A stretch of DNA of 64,000 bases from Luteimonas gilva (GCF_005239095.1 NZ_SZUA01000001.1:336848-400847); one strand, 5' to 3'. Positions 54,896 to 64,000 are shown, numbered from the stretch's first letter. Notes: generated by a model not told the origin, from the sequence alone. Made by a program: numbers and translations.

Positions 54896-56299
54896 CTAAA
54901 CCAGACCGGTGGCGTAAAACAATCCGATCACCACGAACACCGCCAGCGTCTTGACCACGGTGATCGCGAAGATGTCTTTGTAGGCCTGGCGATGGGTCAG
55001 CCCGGTCACCGCGAGCAGCGTGATCACCGCGCCGTTGTGCGGCAGCGTGTCCATGCCGCCGGAGGCCATCGACGCGACCCGATGCAGCACCTCCATCGGG
55101 ATCCCGGCCGCATTGGCATTGGCGATGAAGGTGTCGGCCATCGCCGCCAGCGCGATGCTCATGCCGCCGGAAGCCGAGCCGGTGATGCCGGCCAGCGCGG
55201 TCACGGTGACCGCTTCGTTGACCAGCGGATTGGGGATCGCACTCAACGCGTCCGCCACGACCAAGAAGCCGGGCAGGGCCGCGATCACCGCGCCGAAACC
55301 ATACTCCGACGCGGTGTTCATCGACGCCAGCAGCGCGCCGCCGATCGCTGATTGGGTGCCTTCGGCGAAACTCGCGATCACCGGCTTCCAAGCGAACGCG
55401 ACCACCGCCGCGATGCCGACCAGCAAGGCGCCTTCGACGGCCCAGATCGCCGCAACTTTGGACACTTCCTGCACCACCGGCGCCGTTTTGCCGACCACCG
55501 CGGGGATGAATTCGTGGCTGCCGCCGTACAGCTTCGGGATCAAGGCAGTGAACAGCTTGTTGCTGGCGCCGACCAGCACCAGCGGCAGGATCGCCACCAA
55601 CGGGTGCGCCAAAGCTGCGCCCGAGAACGCGATGGGTTCGTTCGCCAACGTGCGCGGATCGCCATAGCCTTCGCCGGCTTTGAGCGCAGCCCGACGCCGC
55701 CATTCCAGATAAATTAGACCGACGATCAGCACGAACACGCCGCCCAATGTGCCTAGCCAAGGTGCGGCCCAAGCATCGGTGCCGAAGAACGAGGTCGGAA
55801 TGATGTTCTGGATTTGCGGCGTGCCCGGCAACGCATCCATCGTGAAGGTGAAAGCGCCCAGCGCGATCGTGCCGGGAATCAGGCGCTTGGGGATATCGTT
55901 CTGCCGGAACAGTTCGGCCGCGAACGGATACACCGCGAACACCGCCACGAACAGCGACACGCCGCCGTAAGTCAGCAAGGCGCAGACCAAAACGATCGCC
56001 AGCATCGCGCGCTGCGCGCCGACCAGGCTGATCGTCGCCGCGACGATGGATTTGGAGAAGCCTGAGATCTCGATCAGCTTGCCGAACACCGCGCCCAGCA
56101 GGAATACCGGGAAATACAGCTTCAAGAAGCCGACCATCTTGTCCATGAACAAGCCGGTGAACATCGGCGCGACCAGCGAAGGGTCCGTCAGCAGCACCGC
56201 GCCGAGCGCGGCGATCGGGGCGAACAGGATCACGCTGTGGCCGCGGTAGGCGACCCACATCAGGAAAACCAGCGCGGCGAGCACGATCAAAAACGCCAT
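54896..56299 (-). CDS. GntP family gluconate/organic acid:H+ symporter
   Basis: A 467-residue inner-membrane protein with about twelve to fourteen hydrophobic segments. The sequence begins AFLIVLAALVFLMWVAYRGH and contains FTMDALPGTPQIQNI and SASGGMSIALAAMAD, typical of GntP carriers that take up gluconate, D-glycerate, or hydroxybutyrate-like acids. A 3-hydroxybutyrate dehydrogenase lies 7 kb away in the same window, which makes a hydroxy-acid substrate worth testing but does not prove it. It is divergent from the TonB receptor gene. Confidence 0.9.
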   Translation of the reverse strand: MAFLIVLAALVFLMWVAYRGHSVILFAPIAALGAVLLTDPSLVAPMFTGLFMDKMVGFLKLYFPVFLLGAVFGKLIEISGFSKSIVAATISLVGAQRAMLAIVLVCALLTYGGVSLFVAVFAVYPFAAELFRQNDIPKRLIPGTIALGAFTFTMDALPGTPQIQNIIPTSFFGTDAWAAPWLGTLGGVFVLIVGLIYLEWRRRAALKAGEGYGDPRTLANEPIAFSGAALAHPLVAILPLVLVGASNKLFTALIPKLYGGSHEFIPAVVGKTAPVVQEVSKVAAIWAVEGALLVGIAAVVAFAWKPVIASFAEGTQSAIGGALLASMNTASEYGFGAVIAALPGFLVVADALSAIPNPLVNEAVTVTALAGITGSASGGMSIALAAMADTFIANANAAGIPMEVLHRVASMASGGMDTLPHNGAVITLLAVTGLTHRQAYKDIFAITVVKTLAVFVVIGLFYATGLV

Positions 56300-56429
56300 T
56301 CGTTATCCGCCATTCCTGGCCAGTCCGGTCCGGGATGCGAGTGTCCGTGCGGCCGCGGCTGCGGCCCATTGTCCGAAGGTACAGGTACCTCGGCCGGGCG
56401 TGCGCTTCTAGTCTTACGTCGATTCCTTT

Positions 56430-56492
56430 GTGGGAGGGGCTTTAGCCCCGACGCTTTTTCGAACCGCCTGTCGGGGCTGAAGCCCCTCCCAC
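56430..56492. repeat. GTGGGAGGGGCTTTAGCCCC palindromic repeat
   Basis: Left arm GTGGGAGGGGCTTTAGCCCC and right arm GGGGCTGAAGCCCCTCCCAC, one mismatch. It lies 32 bases before the TonB receptor start, between divergent genes. The rest of the 225-base gap (56300-56429) shows no gene. Confidence 0.85.
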
Positions 56493-56524
56493 AAGGGCGA
56501 AGCCGGCTTTCAGGAGGGGAAACG

Positions 56525-58732
56525 ATGAATCGCAAGCATTTGTGCCTGGCCATTGCGTGCGCCTTGCTGTCGCCCACGGCCTGGGCCCAAGAAACCGCAG
56601 CGTCCGCGCCGCAAGCGACCACGCTGGACAAAGTCACGGTGACGGCGCGCAAGCGCGAGGAAACCTTGCAGGACGTGCCGGTGGCGGTGACCGCGTTCAC
56701 TGCGGAAACGCTGGACAAGCTCAACGTCGAAGACTTGAGCGACTTGGACGCGCAGGTGCCGAACCTGACCATCTACGCCGCGCGCGGTTCCAACAGCACG
56801 CTCACCGCCTACATCCGCGGCGTCGGCCAGTCCGATCCGCTGTGGGGCGTGGATCCGGGCGTGGGGCTCTATCTGGACGACGTCTACATCGCCCGTCCCC
56901 AGGGCGCGCTGCTGGACGTGTTCGATGTCGGCCGCGTCGAAGTGCTGCGCGGGCCGCAGGGCACCCTGTACGGCAAGAACACCATCGGCGGCGCGATCAA
57001 ATACATTTCCAAGCCGCTGTCTAAAGAGCTGGAAGGCTACGGCTCGGTCACCGTCGGCAATTACGGCCAGCGCGACTTCAAGGCCGCGGTCGGCGGCGGC
57101 TTAGGCGGCAACGACGCGCTGCGCGCGAGGCTGGCGGTGGCGGACCTGCATCGCGACGGTTTCGGCGAAAACATCGTCACCGGCGACGACGTCAGCGACA
57201 AGAAGGTCAAGGCCGCCCGTTTGAACGTCGGCGCCTACGTCACCGACGACCTGGATCTGCAATTCGCGCTCGACTGGATGGACGACAGCTCGGGCGTGCG
57301 CGGCGCCAAGATGCTCAAGCCGAACCGTTTCGCGCCGGCCCAACTGCCGCTGGACGACCGCTACGACGTGCGCAACGGCATGGCCAACATCAACGACACC
57401 ACGATGCACGGCATGTCGGCCACGGTGAACTATCGCGCCAACGACGATTGGAGCTTCAAATACGTCGTCGCCCAGCGCGATTCGGACACCGAGACCAATA
57501 TCGATTTCGATACGCTGCAGAACATCATCGCCGACGTGAAGGCGTTCTACAGCGACAAGCAAGTGACCAACGAGCTGCAGGTGAACTACGACGGCGGCGG
57601 CCGCGCCCGCGGCGTGTTCGGCGTCTATTGGTTCGACGGCCAGGCCGGCGGCCAGGTGCTGAACAACTTCTTCAACCTGTCCTTCGGCGATACCCAGGGC
57701 ACGGTCTATACCGAATCCGTCGCCGCCTACGCCGATTGGACTTTCGATCTGAGCGACAAGTGGAAGCTGGATGTCGGCGCGCGCTACACCGACGAAGAAA
57801 AGCATGCAGTGGTCTTCAATCAGGGCTATCTGGACCCGCAATTCAAGCGGCCGAGCGGAGTGGTCCTGGCCAATTTCGACAAGACGAAGAGCTTCAAGAA
57901 CGTTTCGCCGAAGGTCTCGCTCGACTATCAGATTACCCCGGACATCATGGTGTACGGGCTGGCCAGCCGCGGCTTCAAGTCCGGCGGCTACAACATCCGC
58001 GCCCAGGCCACCGCTGTGCCGCGCTCGGCCGAGCCGTTCGACGACGAGCAGGTCGACAGCTACGAGATCGGCAGCAAGATGGCCTTGCTCGACCAACGCG
58101 TGTTCCTGAACCTGTCCGCGTTCCACAACAAGTACGAGGACATCCAACTATCGGTGTTCACCGCCTACGACAGCAACGGCGACGGCACCGACGATGCCTT
58201 CTTCGGCGATTTCACCAATGCCGGTTCGGGTACGGTCAACGGCTTCGAAGTCGAATACCAGTGGCTGCCGAGCGAGCATTGGCTGATCTCCGGCAATCTG
58301 GCCTGGCTCGACGCCAAGTACGACGAATTCCTCTACGCCGGCGTCGACATCGCCGATGAGCAGGAGTTCACCAATGCGCCCGATTTCTCCGGCGCCTTGA
58401 ACGTCGAATACCGCACCGAGCTGGCCAACGGCGGCAACTTGTCGGCCCGCGTCGGCTACAGCTACCAGAGCGACGTGGTGGCGACCACCGAGATCCTGCG
58501 CAGCATCCCACCAGGCCGCGCCGGCCCGGTGACGCAGGACGGCTACGGCCTGGTGAGTGCGGGCGTCATCTGGAAGCTCGACGACGCTTGGACTTTCTCC
58601 TTGCAGGGCACCAACCTGACCGATAAGGAATATCGAACCACCGGCTACAGTCTGGACAATGCGCTCGGCGTCTACACCGGCTTCTACGGCCCGCCGCGGC
58701 AGTACACGTTGTCTGTTCGCTACGACTTCTGA
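56525..58732 (+). CDS. TonB-dependent outer-membrane receptor
   Basis: A 735-residue receptor with a signal peptide ending SPTAWAQ, a TonB-box-like LDKVTVTARKREE (about 35-48), a plug domain (about 50-165: VPVAVTAFTAETL, RGVGQSDPLWG, VEVLRGPQGTLYGKNTIGGA) and a 22-strand barrel ending YTLSVRYDF. The NTIGGA variant of the plug is common in the siderophore/polyene-type receptors of this family. It imports an unknown ligand. GGAGGGG precedes the start. Its ligand cannot be inferred from the neighbours with confidence. Confidence 0.92.
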   Translation: MNRKHLCLAIACALLSPTAWAQETAASAPQATTLDKVTVTARKREETLQDVPVAVTAFTAETLDKLNVEDLSDLDAQVPNLTIYAARGSNSTLTAYIRGVGQSDPLWGVDPGVGLYLDDVYIARPQGALLDVFDVGRVEVLRGPQGTLYGKNTIGGAIKYISKPLSKELEGYGSVTVGNYGQRDFKAAVGGGLGGNDALRARLAVADLHRDGFGENIVTGDDVSDKKVKAARLNVGAYVTDDLDLQFALDWMDDSSGVRGAKMLKPNRFAPAQLPLDDRYDVRNGMANINDTTMHGMSATVNYRANDDWSFKYVVAQRDSDTETNIDFDTLQNIIADVKAFYSDKQVTNELQVNYDGGGRARGVFGVYWFDGQAGGQVLNNFFNLSFGDTQGTVYTESVAAYADWTFDLSDKWKLDVGARYTDEEKHAVVFNQGYLDPQFKRPSGVVLANFDKTKSFKNVSPKVSLDYQITPDIMVYGLASRGFKSGGYNIRAQATAVPRSAEPFDDEQVDSYEIGSKMALLDQRVFLNLSAFHNKYEDIQLSVFTAYDSNGDGTDDAFFGDFTNAGSGTVNGFEVEYQWLPSEHWLISGNLAWLDAKYDEFLYAGVDIADEQEFTNAPDFSGALNVEYRTELANGGNLSARVGYSYQSDVVATTEILRSIPPGRAGPVTQDGYGLVSAGVIWKLDDAWTFSLQGTNLTDKEYRTTGYSLDNALGVYTGFYGPPRQYTLSVRYDF

Positions 58733-58744
58733 AGCCGCCTGGAC

Positions 58745-58821
58745 GTAGGGCGGAACCTGCGAAGCAGATTCCGCCGCGAGGCGCAGCGCTGGCGGAATCG
58801 CCTACGGCGGTTCCGCCCTAC
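58745..58821. repeat. GTAGGGCGGAACCTGC palindromic repeat
   Basis: GTAGGGCGGAAC at the left and GTTCCGCCCTAC at the right, with inner GCAGATTCCGCC/GGCGGAATCGCC arms. It lies between the tandem TonB receptor and histidine kinase genes. Confidence 0.8.
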
Positions 58822-58928
58822 CGAGGCTTTCCCGCAAGCGCGAGAGAGGGCGGGATCGTTCTCCCGCGGTATGCTCATCGCATGACGCCGCCGAGATCCG
58901 TCGATTCGATTAGCCCGGAACGCCAACG

Positions 58929-61900
58929 GTGCTGAGCATCGGCGTCATCGTCGTCGCCGCGCTGCTCTGGCTCGGCCTCTTGTTCGGCACGGCTCTGTAC
59001 GCCGAACGCCATCCGCAAGTGCTGGCGCAACGCTGGCCTTACGTCTATGCGCTGTCGCTGGCGGTGTACTGCACCTCATGGACGTTCTACGGCACGGTGA
59101 CCCAGGCCGCGCGTTACGGCTGGCCGCTGCCGCCGACCTTCGTCGGCACGATCCTGCTGTACGCGTTCGCCGCGGCGGCGATGGTCAAACTGGTGCGCTT
59201 GGCGCGCGAGTCCAACGCCACCTCGCTGGCCGATTTCATCGCCACACGGCTGGGCAAGGACGGTTGGCTGGCGGCGACGGTGACCGCGGTCGTGGCGCTG
59301 GGCCTGATTCCCTACATCGCTCTGCAGCTCAAAGCGGTGGCGATGAGCTATGCGATGCTCACCCGCGCCGACGAATCGGTCCTGCAGCCCGCTTGGCAGG
59401 ACAGCGCGTTGTACGTCGCCTTGCTGATGGCGCTGTTCGCGATGCTGTTCGGTACGCGCCGTGTCAACGCCGCGGAGCACAACCGCGGCCTGGTGCTGGC
59501 GATCGCCTTCGAATCGCTGCTGAAGTTGGCGGCGATGTTGGCCTTGGGCGCCTTCGTGTGGGGTCTGGACTTGGGGCCGGCGGCGTCGGCGCCGAAAACC
59601 GGCGCGCCGGCCGCCGACGGCTTCGTGCCGCTGGTCCTGCTCGGCGTGCTGGCGATGTTCACGCTGCCGCATCAATTCCACGTCGGCGTGATCGAATGCC
59701 GCGACGAACGCCACGTCCGCACCGCGCGCTGGCTGTTTCCGCTGTACATGGTGTTGATCGCGCTGCCGCTGATGCCTCTGGCGCACGCCGGCGACGCATT
59801 GCTGGCCGGGCGCGGCGTCTCGTCGGATTTGTATGTCCTGGCGTTGCCGCTGTCGCAGGGCAGGGAAGCGCTGGCGCTGTTCGCGTTCCTCGGCGGTCTG
59901 AGCGCGGCCACCGGCATGATCGTGGTGAGCACGTTGACCTTGAGCTTGATGGTCGGCAATCACTGGCTGGCGCCGGGGCTGTTGCGCGGCGCCTGGGTGC
60001 GCGAGGGCGGCGGCGATTTGCGCGGCGTGGTGCTGTTGCTGCGCCGCGCCGGAATCCTCGCGATCATGCTGCTGGCCTGGATCTACAGCCGTCAGGTAGC
60101 GGGCAACGACGCGTTGGCCGATGTCGGCGCGGTGTCGTTCTCGGCGCTGGCCACGCTCGCTCCCGCCTTGGCTTTCGCGGTGTGGCGGCCGCAGACGCCG
60201 GCGCGTGCGGTCAGCGTGGGCATCGCGGTCGGTTTCGCCTTCTGGTGCTGGGCTTTGCTGGTGCCGGTAGCGAGCGAAGCGCGCGGCGCGACGCCCGCAT
60301 GGCTGCAAGAAGGGCCCTTGGGCATCGCATGGTTGGCGCCGGACGCGCTGTTCGGACTGACCGGATGGAGCCGTTTGGGCCGAGCGGTGATCGCCAGCCT
60401 GTTCACCGGCACGCTGGCGATCGTGCTCGTCACGAGTTTGAAGAAGGCGCCCGGCAAGAACTCGCCGCATCGCTTCGACGCGAGCACGCTGCGCAGCGCC
60501 GGACGCCGCTTCTTGCCGCTGCAGCGGTTGGAAGAATTGCTTGCCGACGCGCCTGCCGACGGCCCCGTGTCGACGGACACCGCCGCCGCTTTGGAGCGCG
60601 AGCTCGCCGCGGTGCTGGGCAGCGCATCGGCGCGCTTGCTGCTGGATGCGGCGCGTCGCGAGGCGGGGCCGGGCTTGGATACCGTCGCCGCGATCGTCGG
60701 CGAGGCATCGCAGGACCTGCGCTTCAACCAGCGATTGTTGGAAGCCGCATTGCAGAACATGAGCCAGGGCATCAGCGTCGTCGACGCTTCGCTGCGGCTG
60801 GTCGCCTGGAACCGGCGCTACGCCGAACTGTTCGGTTTTCCCGACGAATTGCTGCAGGTGGGCCGTCCCATCGCCGATCTCACCCGTTGGGCGCTGCGGC
60901 GCATGCCGCCACGCGGCGACGCGGAGAATGCTTTGCAGCGCAAGCTCGGTTTCATGCGCGCCGGCACGCCGCATCTTTCCGAACGCGTATTCCCGGACGG
61001 CAGCATCGTCGAGATCCGCGGCAATCCGATGCCGGGCGGCGGCTTCGTCGCCACCTTCACCGACGTCACCGCGTTCCGCCGCGCCGAGGCAGACTTGATC
61101 CAGGCCAACGAGACGCTGGAACAACGCGTGGACGAACGTACCGCATTGTTGCAGGCGGCGAAAGGCGAGGCCGAGCGCGCCAACGACGCCAAGAGCCGGT
61201 TCCTGGCCGCGATCGGCCACGATCTGCTGCAACCGCTGCATGCCGCGCACCTGTTCACCGACGCATTGGTGCCGCAACTCGACGACCGCAATCAGCGCGA
61301 ATCGGTGCTGCAGATCCGCGGCGCGCTGGATTCGACCACCGAGCTGCTGACCGGCCTGCTCGACATGTCGCGCTTGGAAGCCGGCGGCCTGGCGCCGCAA
61401 CCGCGCGAGTTTCCGTTGGCGGAAGTGATGGATCCGTTGGCTTCCGAATTCCGCGCGCTCGCGGCCGAACGCGGGCTCGCGTTCCGCTACGTGCGCACGC
61501 GCGCCTGGACGCGCAGCGACCCGCAACTGCTGCGGCGCGTGCTGCAGAATTTCCTGGCCAATGCGGTGCGCTACACGGCGCAGGGCCGCGTGCTGTTCGG
61601 CGCGCGCCGAAGCGCGGGCGGGTTGCGGATCGAAGTGCACGACACCGGCCCCGGCATCGCTGCCGAGCAGCAACGGGCGATCTTCGAGGAATTCCGGCGC
61701 GGCGACGGCGAAAGCGGGCAAGGCTTGGGACTGGGCCTGGCGATCGCCGACCGCATCGCAGGATTGTTGGATATGCCGCTGAGGCTGCGCAGCCGGCCCG
61801 GCGAAGGTTCGATGTTTTCGGTCGCGGCGCCGATGGTGGAACGCGTATCGGTGCCCGAACTCTCGGTGGGCGGCGCCATGCGTGGAATCAAAGTCCTGTT

Positions 61901-62273
61901 GGTGGACAACGATCCGCAGGCATTGGCCGCTTTGCAAAAGCTGTTGGAAAGCTGGGGTTGCGAAGTCGCCACCGCAGGCGATCCAACCGAGGCCGAAAGG
62001 GTTGTGGCGCAGGAATCCGCGGCGTTTTGGCTGTTCGATTTCCACCTGGACGACGGCCAAACCGGCATCGGCCTGCGCGATCGCTTGGTCTCGAACCATG
62101 CGCCGCGGCCGACCGTCATCCTCAGCGCGGACCGCAGCGAAGCGGTCCGCCGCGCGGTGCACGAAGCCGGATTGCCGTTGCTGCTCAAGCCGTTGAAGCC
62201 GCTGGCGCTGAAGTCGGTGATGGACAGGTTGCTGGCCGCGCGCAGCGCCGAGCCGGCGGTGCGTGAACCGTAA
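58929..62273 (+). CDS. SSS-type transporter-fused hybrid histidine kinase
   Basis: An 1114-residue membrane sensor: an N-terminal sodium/solute symporter-like part with about 13 helices (1-500), a PAS domain (about 615-720, starting SQGISVVDASLRLVAWN), a coiled coil, a HisKA domain with the phospho-His in GHDLLQPLHAA (residue 764), HATPase motifs (NFLANAVRY, DTGPGIA, GLGLGLAI) and a receiver whose Asp is in LFDFHLDD (residue 1037). It belongs to the CbrA/NahK/ErcS'-like group. The start is GTG 58929. A LuxR response regulator converges on it 16 bases later and is the likely partner. Confidence 0.93.
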   Translation: MLSIGVIVVAALLWLGLLFGTALYAERHPQVLAQRWPYVYALSLAVYCTSWTFYGTVTQAARYGWPLPPTFVGTILLYAFAAAAMVKLVRLARESNATSLADFIATRLGKDGWLAATVTAVVALGLIPYIALQLKAVAMSYAMLTRADESVLQPAWQDSALYVALLMALFAMLFGTRRVNAAEHNRGLVLAIAFESLLKLAAMLALGAFVWGLDLGPAASAPKTGAPAADGFVPLVLLGVLAMFTLPHQFHVGVIECRDERHVRTARWLFPLYMVLIALPLMPLAHAGDALLAGRGVSSDLYVLALPLSQGREALALFAFLGGLSAATGMIVVSTLTLSLMVGNHWLAPGLLRGAWVREGGGDLRGVVLLLRRAGILAIMLLAWIYSRQVAGNDALADVGAVSFSALATLAPALAFAVWRPQTPARAVSVGIAVGFAFWCWALLVPVASEARGATPAWLQEGPLGIAWLAPDALFGLTGWSRLGRAVIASLFTGTLAIVLVTSLKKAPGKNSPHRFDASTLRSAGRRFLPLQRLEELLADAPADGPVSTDTAAALERELAAVLGSASARLLLDAARREAGPGLDTVAAIVGEASQDLRFNQRLLEAALQNMSQGISVVDASLRLVAWNRRYAELFGFPDELLQVGRPIADLTRWALRRMPPRGDAENALQRKLGFMRAGTPHLSERVFPDGSIVEIRGNPMPGGGFVATFTDVTAFRRAEADLIQANETLEQRVDERTALLQAAKGEAERANDAKSRFLAAIGHDLLQPLHAAHLFTDALVPQLDDRNQRESVLQIRGALDSTTELLTGLLDMSRLEAGGLAPQPREFPLAEVMDPLASEFRALAAERGLAFRYVRTRAWTRSDPQLLRRVLQNFLANAVRYTAQGRVLFGARRSAGGLRIEVHDTGPGIAAEQQRAIFEEFRRGDGESGQGLGLGLAIADRIAGLLDMPLRLRSRPGEGSMFSVAAPMVERVSVPELSVGGAMRGIKVLLVDNDPQALAALQKLLESWGCEVATAGDPTEAERVVAQESAAFWLFDFHLDDGQTGIGLRDRLVSNHAPRPTVILSADRSEAVRRAVHEAGLPLLLKPLKPLALKSVMDRLLAARSAEPAVREP

Positions 62274-62289
62274 GGCGGGCTAGGGCCCC

Positions 62290-62952
62290 CTACGCCATCT
62301 GTCGCGCCGGATCGCTGAGTTCGAGCTCGCGCAACACCACGCCGGCCTGGGTGCGGTTGCGCACGCCCAGGCGGTCGAAGATCGCGGAAAGATGGGCTTT
62401 CACCGTGCGCTCTTGCACGTCCAGGCGATCGGCGATCTGCTTGTTGAGCAGGCCTTCGGCGACCAGAGTGAGCACTCGGAATTGCTGCGGCGATAGGCTG
62501 GCCAGGCGCGCGGCCAGATCGGTGTCGTGCGCCGAGGATTGCGCGCGCGACACCGTCGCGCGCAGCGCCGCCGGCAGCCATTGTTCGCAAGCGAGCACGC
62601 TGCGGATGGCGTCGTGCAATTCTTCCAAGCCCGAGCTTTTCGGCAAATAACCCGCCGCGCCGTGATCGAGCGCGCGCCGCACCACTTGCGGATCTTCGTT
62701 GGCGGAGACCACCACCACGGCGACGCCGGGATGCTGCGCGCGCACCGCGGCCAAGCCGGCCAGGCCGTGGTTGCCCGGCATATGCAGATCGAGCAGGACC
62801 AGATCGATGCCGGGTTCCTCTTCCAACGCGGTCAGCACGCCCTGCAAGGAATCGGCTTCGCGCACTTGCAGCTCGGCCACCGCATCCGCCGCGGCGCCGC
62901 GCAAGGCGGCGCGGAACAGCGGATGGTCGTCGGCGATCAGCAGGGTGGGCAT
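62290..62952 (-). CDS. LuxR/NarL family response regulator
   Basis: A 220-residue regulator: receiver (LLIADDHPLFRAAL, phospho-Asp in LVLLDLHMPG, Lys in GYLPKSSG) and LuxR helix-turn-helix (SLSPQQFRVLTLVAEGLLNK then QIADRLDVQERTVKAHLSAI). It probably takes the phosphate from the convergent hybrid kinase. It is separated by 24 bases from the hydroxybutyrate dehydrogenase gene upstream on the same strand, so the two may be co-transcribed. Confidence 0.94.
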   Translation of the reverse strand: MPTLLIADDHPLFRAALRGAAADAVAELQVREADSLQGVLTALEEEPGIDLVLLDLHMPGNHGLAGLAAVRAQHPGVAVVVVSANEDPQVVRRALDHGAAGYLPKSSGLEELHDAIRSVLACEQWLPAALRATVSRAQSSAHDTDLAARLASLSPQQFRVLTLVAEGLLNKQIADRLDVQERTVKAHLSAIFDRLGVRNRTQAGVVLRELELSDPARQMA

Positions 62953-62976
62953 CGGAGTGGGGCGAGGGGCTGTCGT

Positions 62977-63780
62977 CTATTGCGCGGTCCACGCGCCGTC
63001 GATCGGCAGCGCGGCGCCGGTCATGTTGTGCGCTTCGCGCCGGCACAGCCACAGCGCCAACGCGGCGATGTCCTCCGGCAGCGACATGCGCAGGCTGGGC
63101 TGTTTTTCCCCGAGCAGCGCGCGCACGCCGTCCTCGCGCGAGCCGCCGGCGCGGCGCGCTTCGATCTGCGGTTCGATCAGCGGCGTTTCCACCCAGCCGG
63201 GACAGATGCAGTTCACCGTTACGCCGCCGCTGTCGCGGGTTCCGGAAGCCGCGTATTCCAGCGCCGCCACCTTGCTCATGCCTACCAAACCGAATTTGGC
63301 GGCCACGTAAGGCGCTTTCTGCACCGAAGCGACCAGACCGTGCACCGAAGCGATGTTCACCACCCGGCCGAAACCGCGCGTGGCCATGCCGGGCAGCGCG
63401 GCGCGCATGGTGTGGAAGGCGGAGCTGAGGTTGATCGCCAGGATCGCGTCCCAGCGCTCGGGCGGCATGTCGGCCAGGGCGGCGGTGTGCTGGATGCCGG
63501 CGTTGTTCACCAGCACGTCGAGCGGCGACCAAGCGTCGATGGCTTGCATCATGGCCGCGATCTGCGCCGGATCGCGCAGGTCGGCATCGAAATGGCGGGC
63601 ATCGGCGGCGCCGGCCGTGCGCACCGAAGACAGCGCGGCGTCGATTTGGGCGGCATCGCCCAGGCCGTTGATCGCCACCCGAACGCCGGCGGCGGCCAGG
63701 GCGCGAGCGATCGCCAGGCCGATGCCCGAGGTGCTGCCGGTGACCAGCGCGGTGCGGCCTTCGAGGAAGCGGTCGTTCAT
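62977..63780 (-). CDS. 3-hydroxybutyrate dehydrogenase (SDR)
   Basis: A 267-residue SDR that interconverts D-3-hydroxybutyrate and acetoacetate. It has TGSTSGIGLAIA, NNAGIQ, the catalytic Ser in NIASVHGLVASVQK, Tyr/Lys in YVAAKFG and the typical ending GAALPIDGAWTAQ. The HTAALADMPPERW and CPGWVETPLIEPQI stretches match BdhA. It links PHB or ketone-body use with the thiolase and HMG-CoA lyase also coded here. The first gene of a possible operon with luxR. Confidence 0.92.
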   Translation of the reverse strand: MNDRFLEGRTALVTGSTSGIGLAIARALAAAGVRVAINGLGDAAQIDAALSSVRTAGAADARHFDADLRDPAQIAAMMQAIDAWSPLDVLVNNAGIQHTAALADMPPERWDAILAINLSSAFHTMRAALPGMATRGFGRVVNIASVHGLVASVQKAPYVAAKFGLVGMSKVAALEYAASGTRDSGGVTVNCICPGWVETPLIEPQIEARRAGGSREDGVRALLGEKQPSLRMSLPEDIAALALWLCRREAHNMTGAALPIDGAWTAQ

Positions 63781-63886
63781 GCGTGTCGGATCGAGAGGGA
63801 TGGGCGAAACCCTAGCAGGAATGCGCGTCGCGGGCGTGGTACCAAAGTACGATGATGGCCCGCGCGCGGTTTGCTAGTGTCGACGC

Positions 63887-64000
63887 ATGGACCGAATTCC
63901 CTATCGTTCTGCGTGCCGCGCCCTGATCCCGCTGGCTTTAGCCTTGCTGCTGGGCGCTTGCGCCAGCACGCCGCGCAGCGCCGCCTTGGAGCCGACCATG
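63887..64000 (+). CDS. Lipoprotein, N-terminal fragment (runs off the window)
   Basis: The first 38 codons of a gene that continues past the end. It begins DRIPYRSACRALIPLALALL and has a lipobox LGAC at about residue 25, followed by ASTPRSAALEP. No function can be read from this part. It is divergent from the hydroxybutyrate dehydrogenase; 106 bases lie between them. Confidence 0.6.
   Translation, partial: MDRIPYRSACRALIPLALALLLGACASTPRSAALEPTM

Noticed and set aside
59076-62162. A 1028-codon open frame on the minus strand opposite the histidine kinase gene
   Set aside because: It is antisense to a gene with full domain structure, is rich in Arg, Gln, His and Ala with no recognisable motif, and follows from the high-GC third positions of the true gene.
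63781-63886. A regulatory palindrome around GGTACC upstream of the last lipoprotein
   Set aside because: The symmetric part is only six bases and occurs by chance often; no longer inverted repeat or promoter hexamers were convincing.

Overview
The window is one contiguous piece of a high-GC proteobacterial chromosome. Protein similarities as I remember them point to the Lysobacteraceae (Xanthomonadaceae), close to Lysobacter/Luteimonas/Xanthomonas. Supporting signs are the alpha-amino acid ester hydrolase of Xanthomonas type, HisB and HisIE fusions, a YerC/TrpR-like gene heading the his operon, xag/pga-type PNAG genes with a Clp/CRP-type palindrome, and many GTAG-headed palindromic repeats of the Stenotrophomonas SMAG type. 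There is no prophage, CRISPR array or rRNA operon. It is mostly housekeeping and metabolic sequence, with a tRNA-Pro(CGG).

Layout. 1-3.2 kb: the 3' part of an ester hydrolase facing an MFS transporter. 3.2-8.9 kb: pgaABCD (PNAG synthesis and export, minus strand) with a perfect TGTGA-N6-TCACA site upstream of pgaA. 9-21.3 kb: a histidine block of tRNA-Pro, hisS, hutH, a DoxX-like gene, then yerC-hisG-D-C-B-H-A-F-IE, in which the eight his enzyme genes overlap by stop/start and a 28-bp palindrome sits on the leader promoter. 21.4-26.5 kb: a membrane diguanylate cyclase, then a metallophosphoesterase/beta-propeller/YdeI operon. 26.6-30.1 kb: cupin-mtnB-mtnD-mtnC (methionine salvage) ending in a legumain-like C13 peptidase. 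30.2-34.5 kb: an APC permease, a Nudix protein, EfpL and an SDR.

34.6-42.3 kb: a leucine/isovalerate degradation run (liuC-like hydratase, VOC protein, mccA, hmgL) joined by a 4-base overlap to a PAS-GGDEF-EAL protein and then a GNAT acetyltransferase. A 439-bp element, a frameshifted GxxExxY gene between 29-bp inverted repeats, is inserted next to mccA. The partner subunit mccB lies apart at 46-47.6 kb. 42.4-44.8 kb: feoA-feoB plus a small Cys-rich membrane protein behind a Fur-like box. 44.9-50 kb: zinc-ribbon protein, bactofilin, mccB, two tandem Ala-rich lipoproteins with their own terminators, and a thiolase. 50.2-54.8 kb: a lipobox-bearing subtilisin autotransporter, a membrane protein of unknown function, and a divergent ArsR-type regulator with two identical operator palindromes. 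54.9-64 kb: GntP permease, TonB-dependent receptor, SSS-type hybrid histidine kinase, LuxR response regulator, 3-hydroxybutyrate dehydrogenase, and the start of a lipoprotein gene.

Themes. Cyclic-di-GMP recurs: two GGDEF proteins, PNAG synthase (a known c-di-GMP target in E. coli) and a Clp-type site. Palindromic repeats occupy seven of nine convergent gene junctions, all those with a gap above 20 bp. I did not find a clearly new multi-gene defence or metabolic system. The best leads are the ArsR twin operators with a predicted leaderless promoter, the his leader palindrome, the GxxExxY element, and the coupling of leucine catabolism to a c-di-GMP enzyme.
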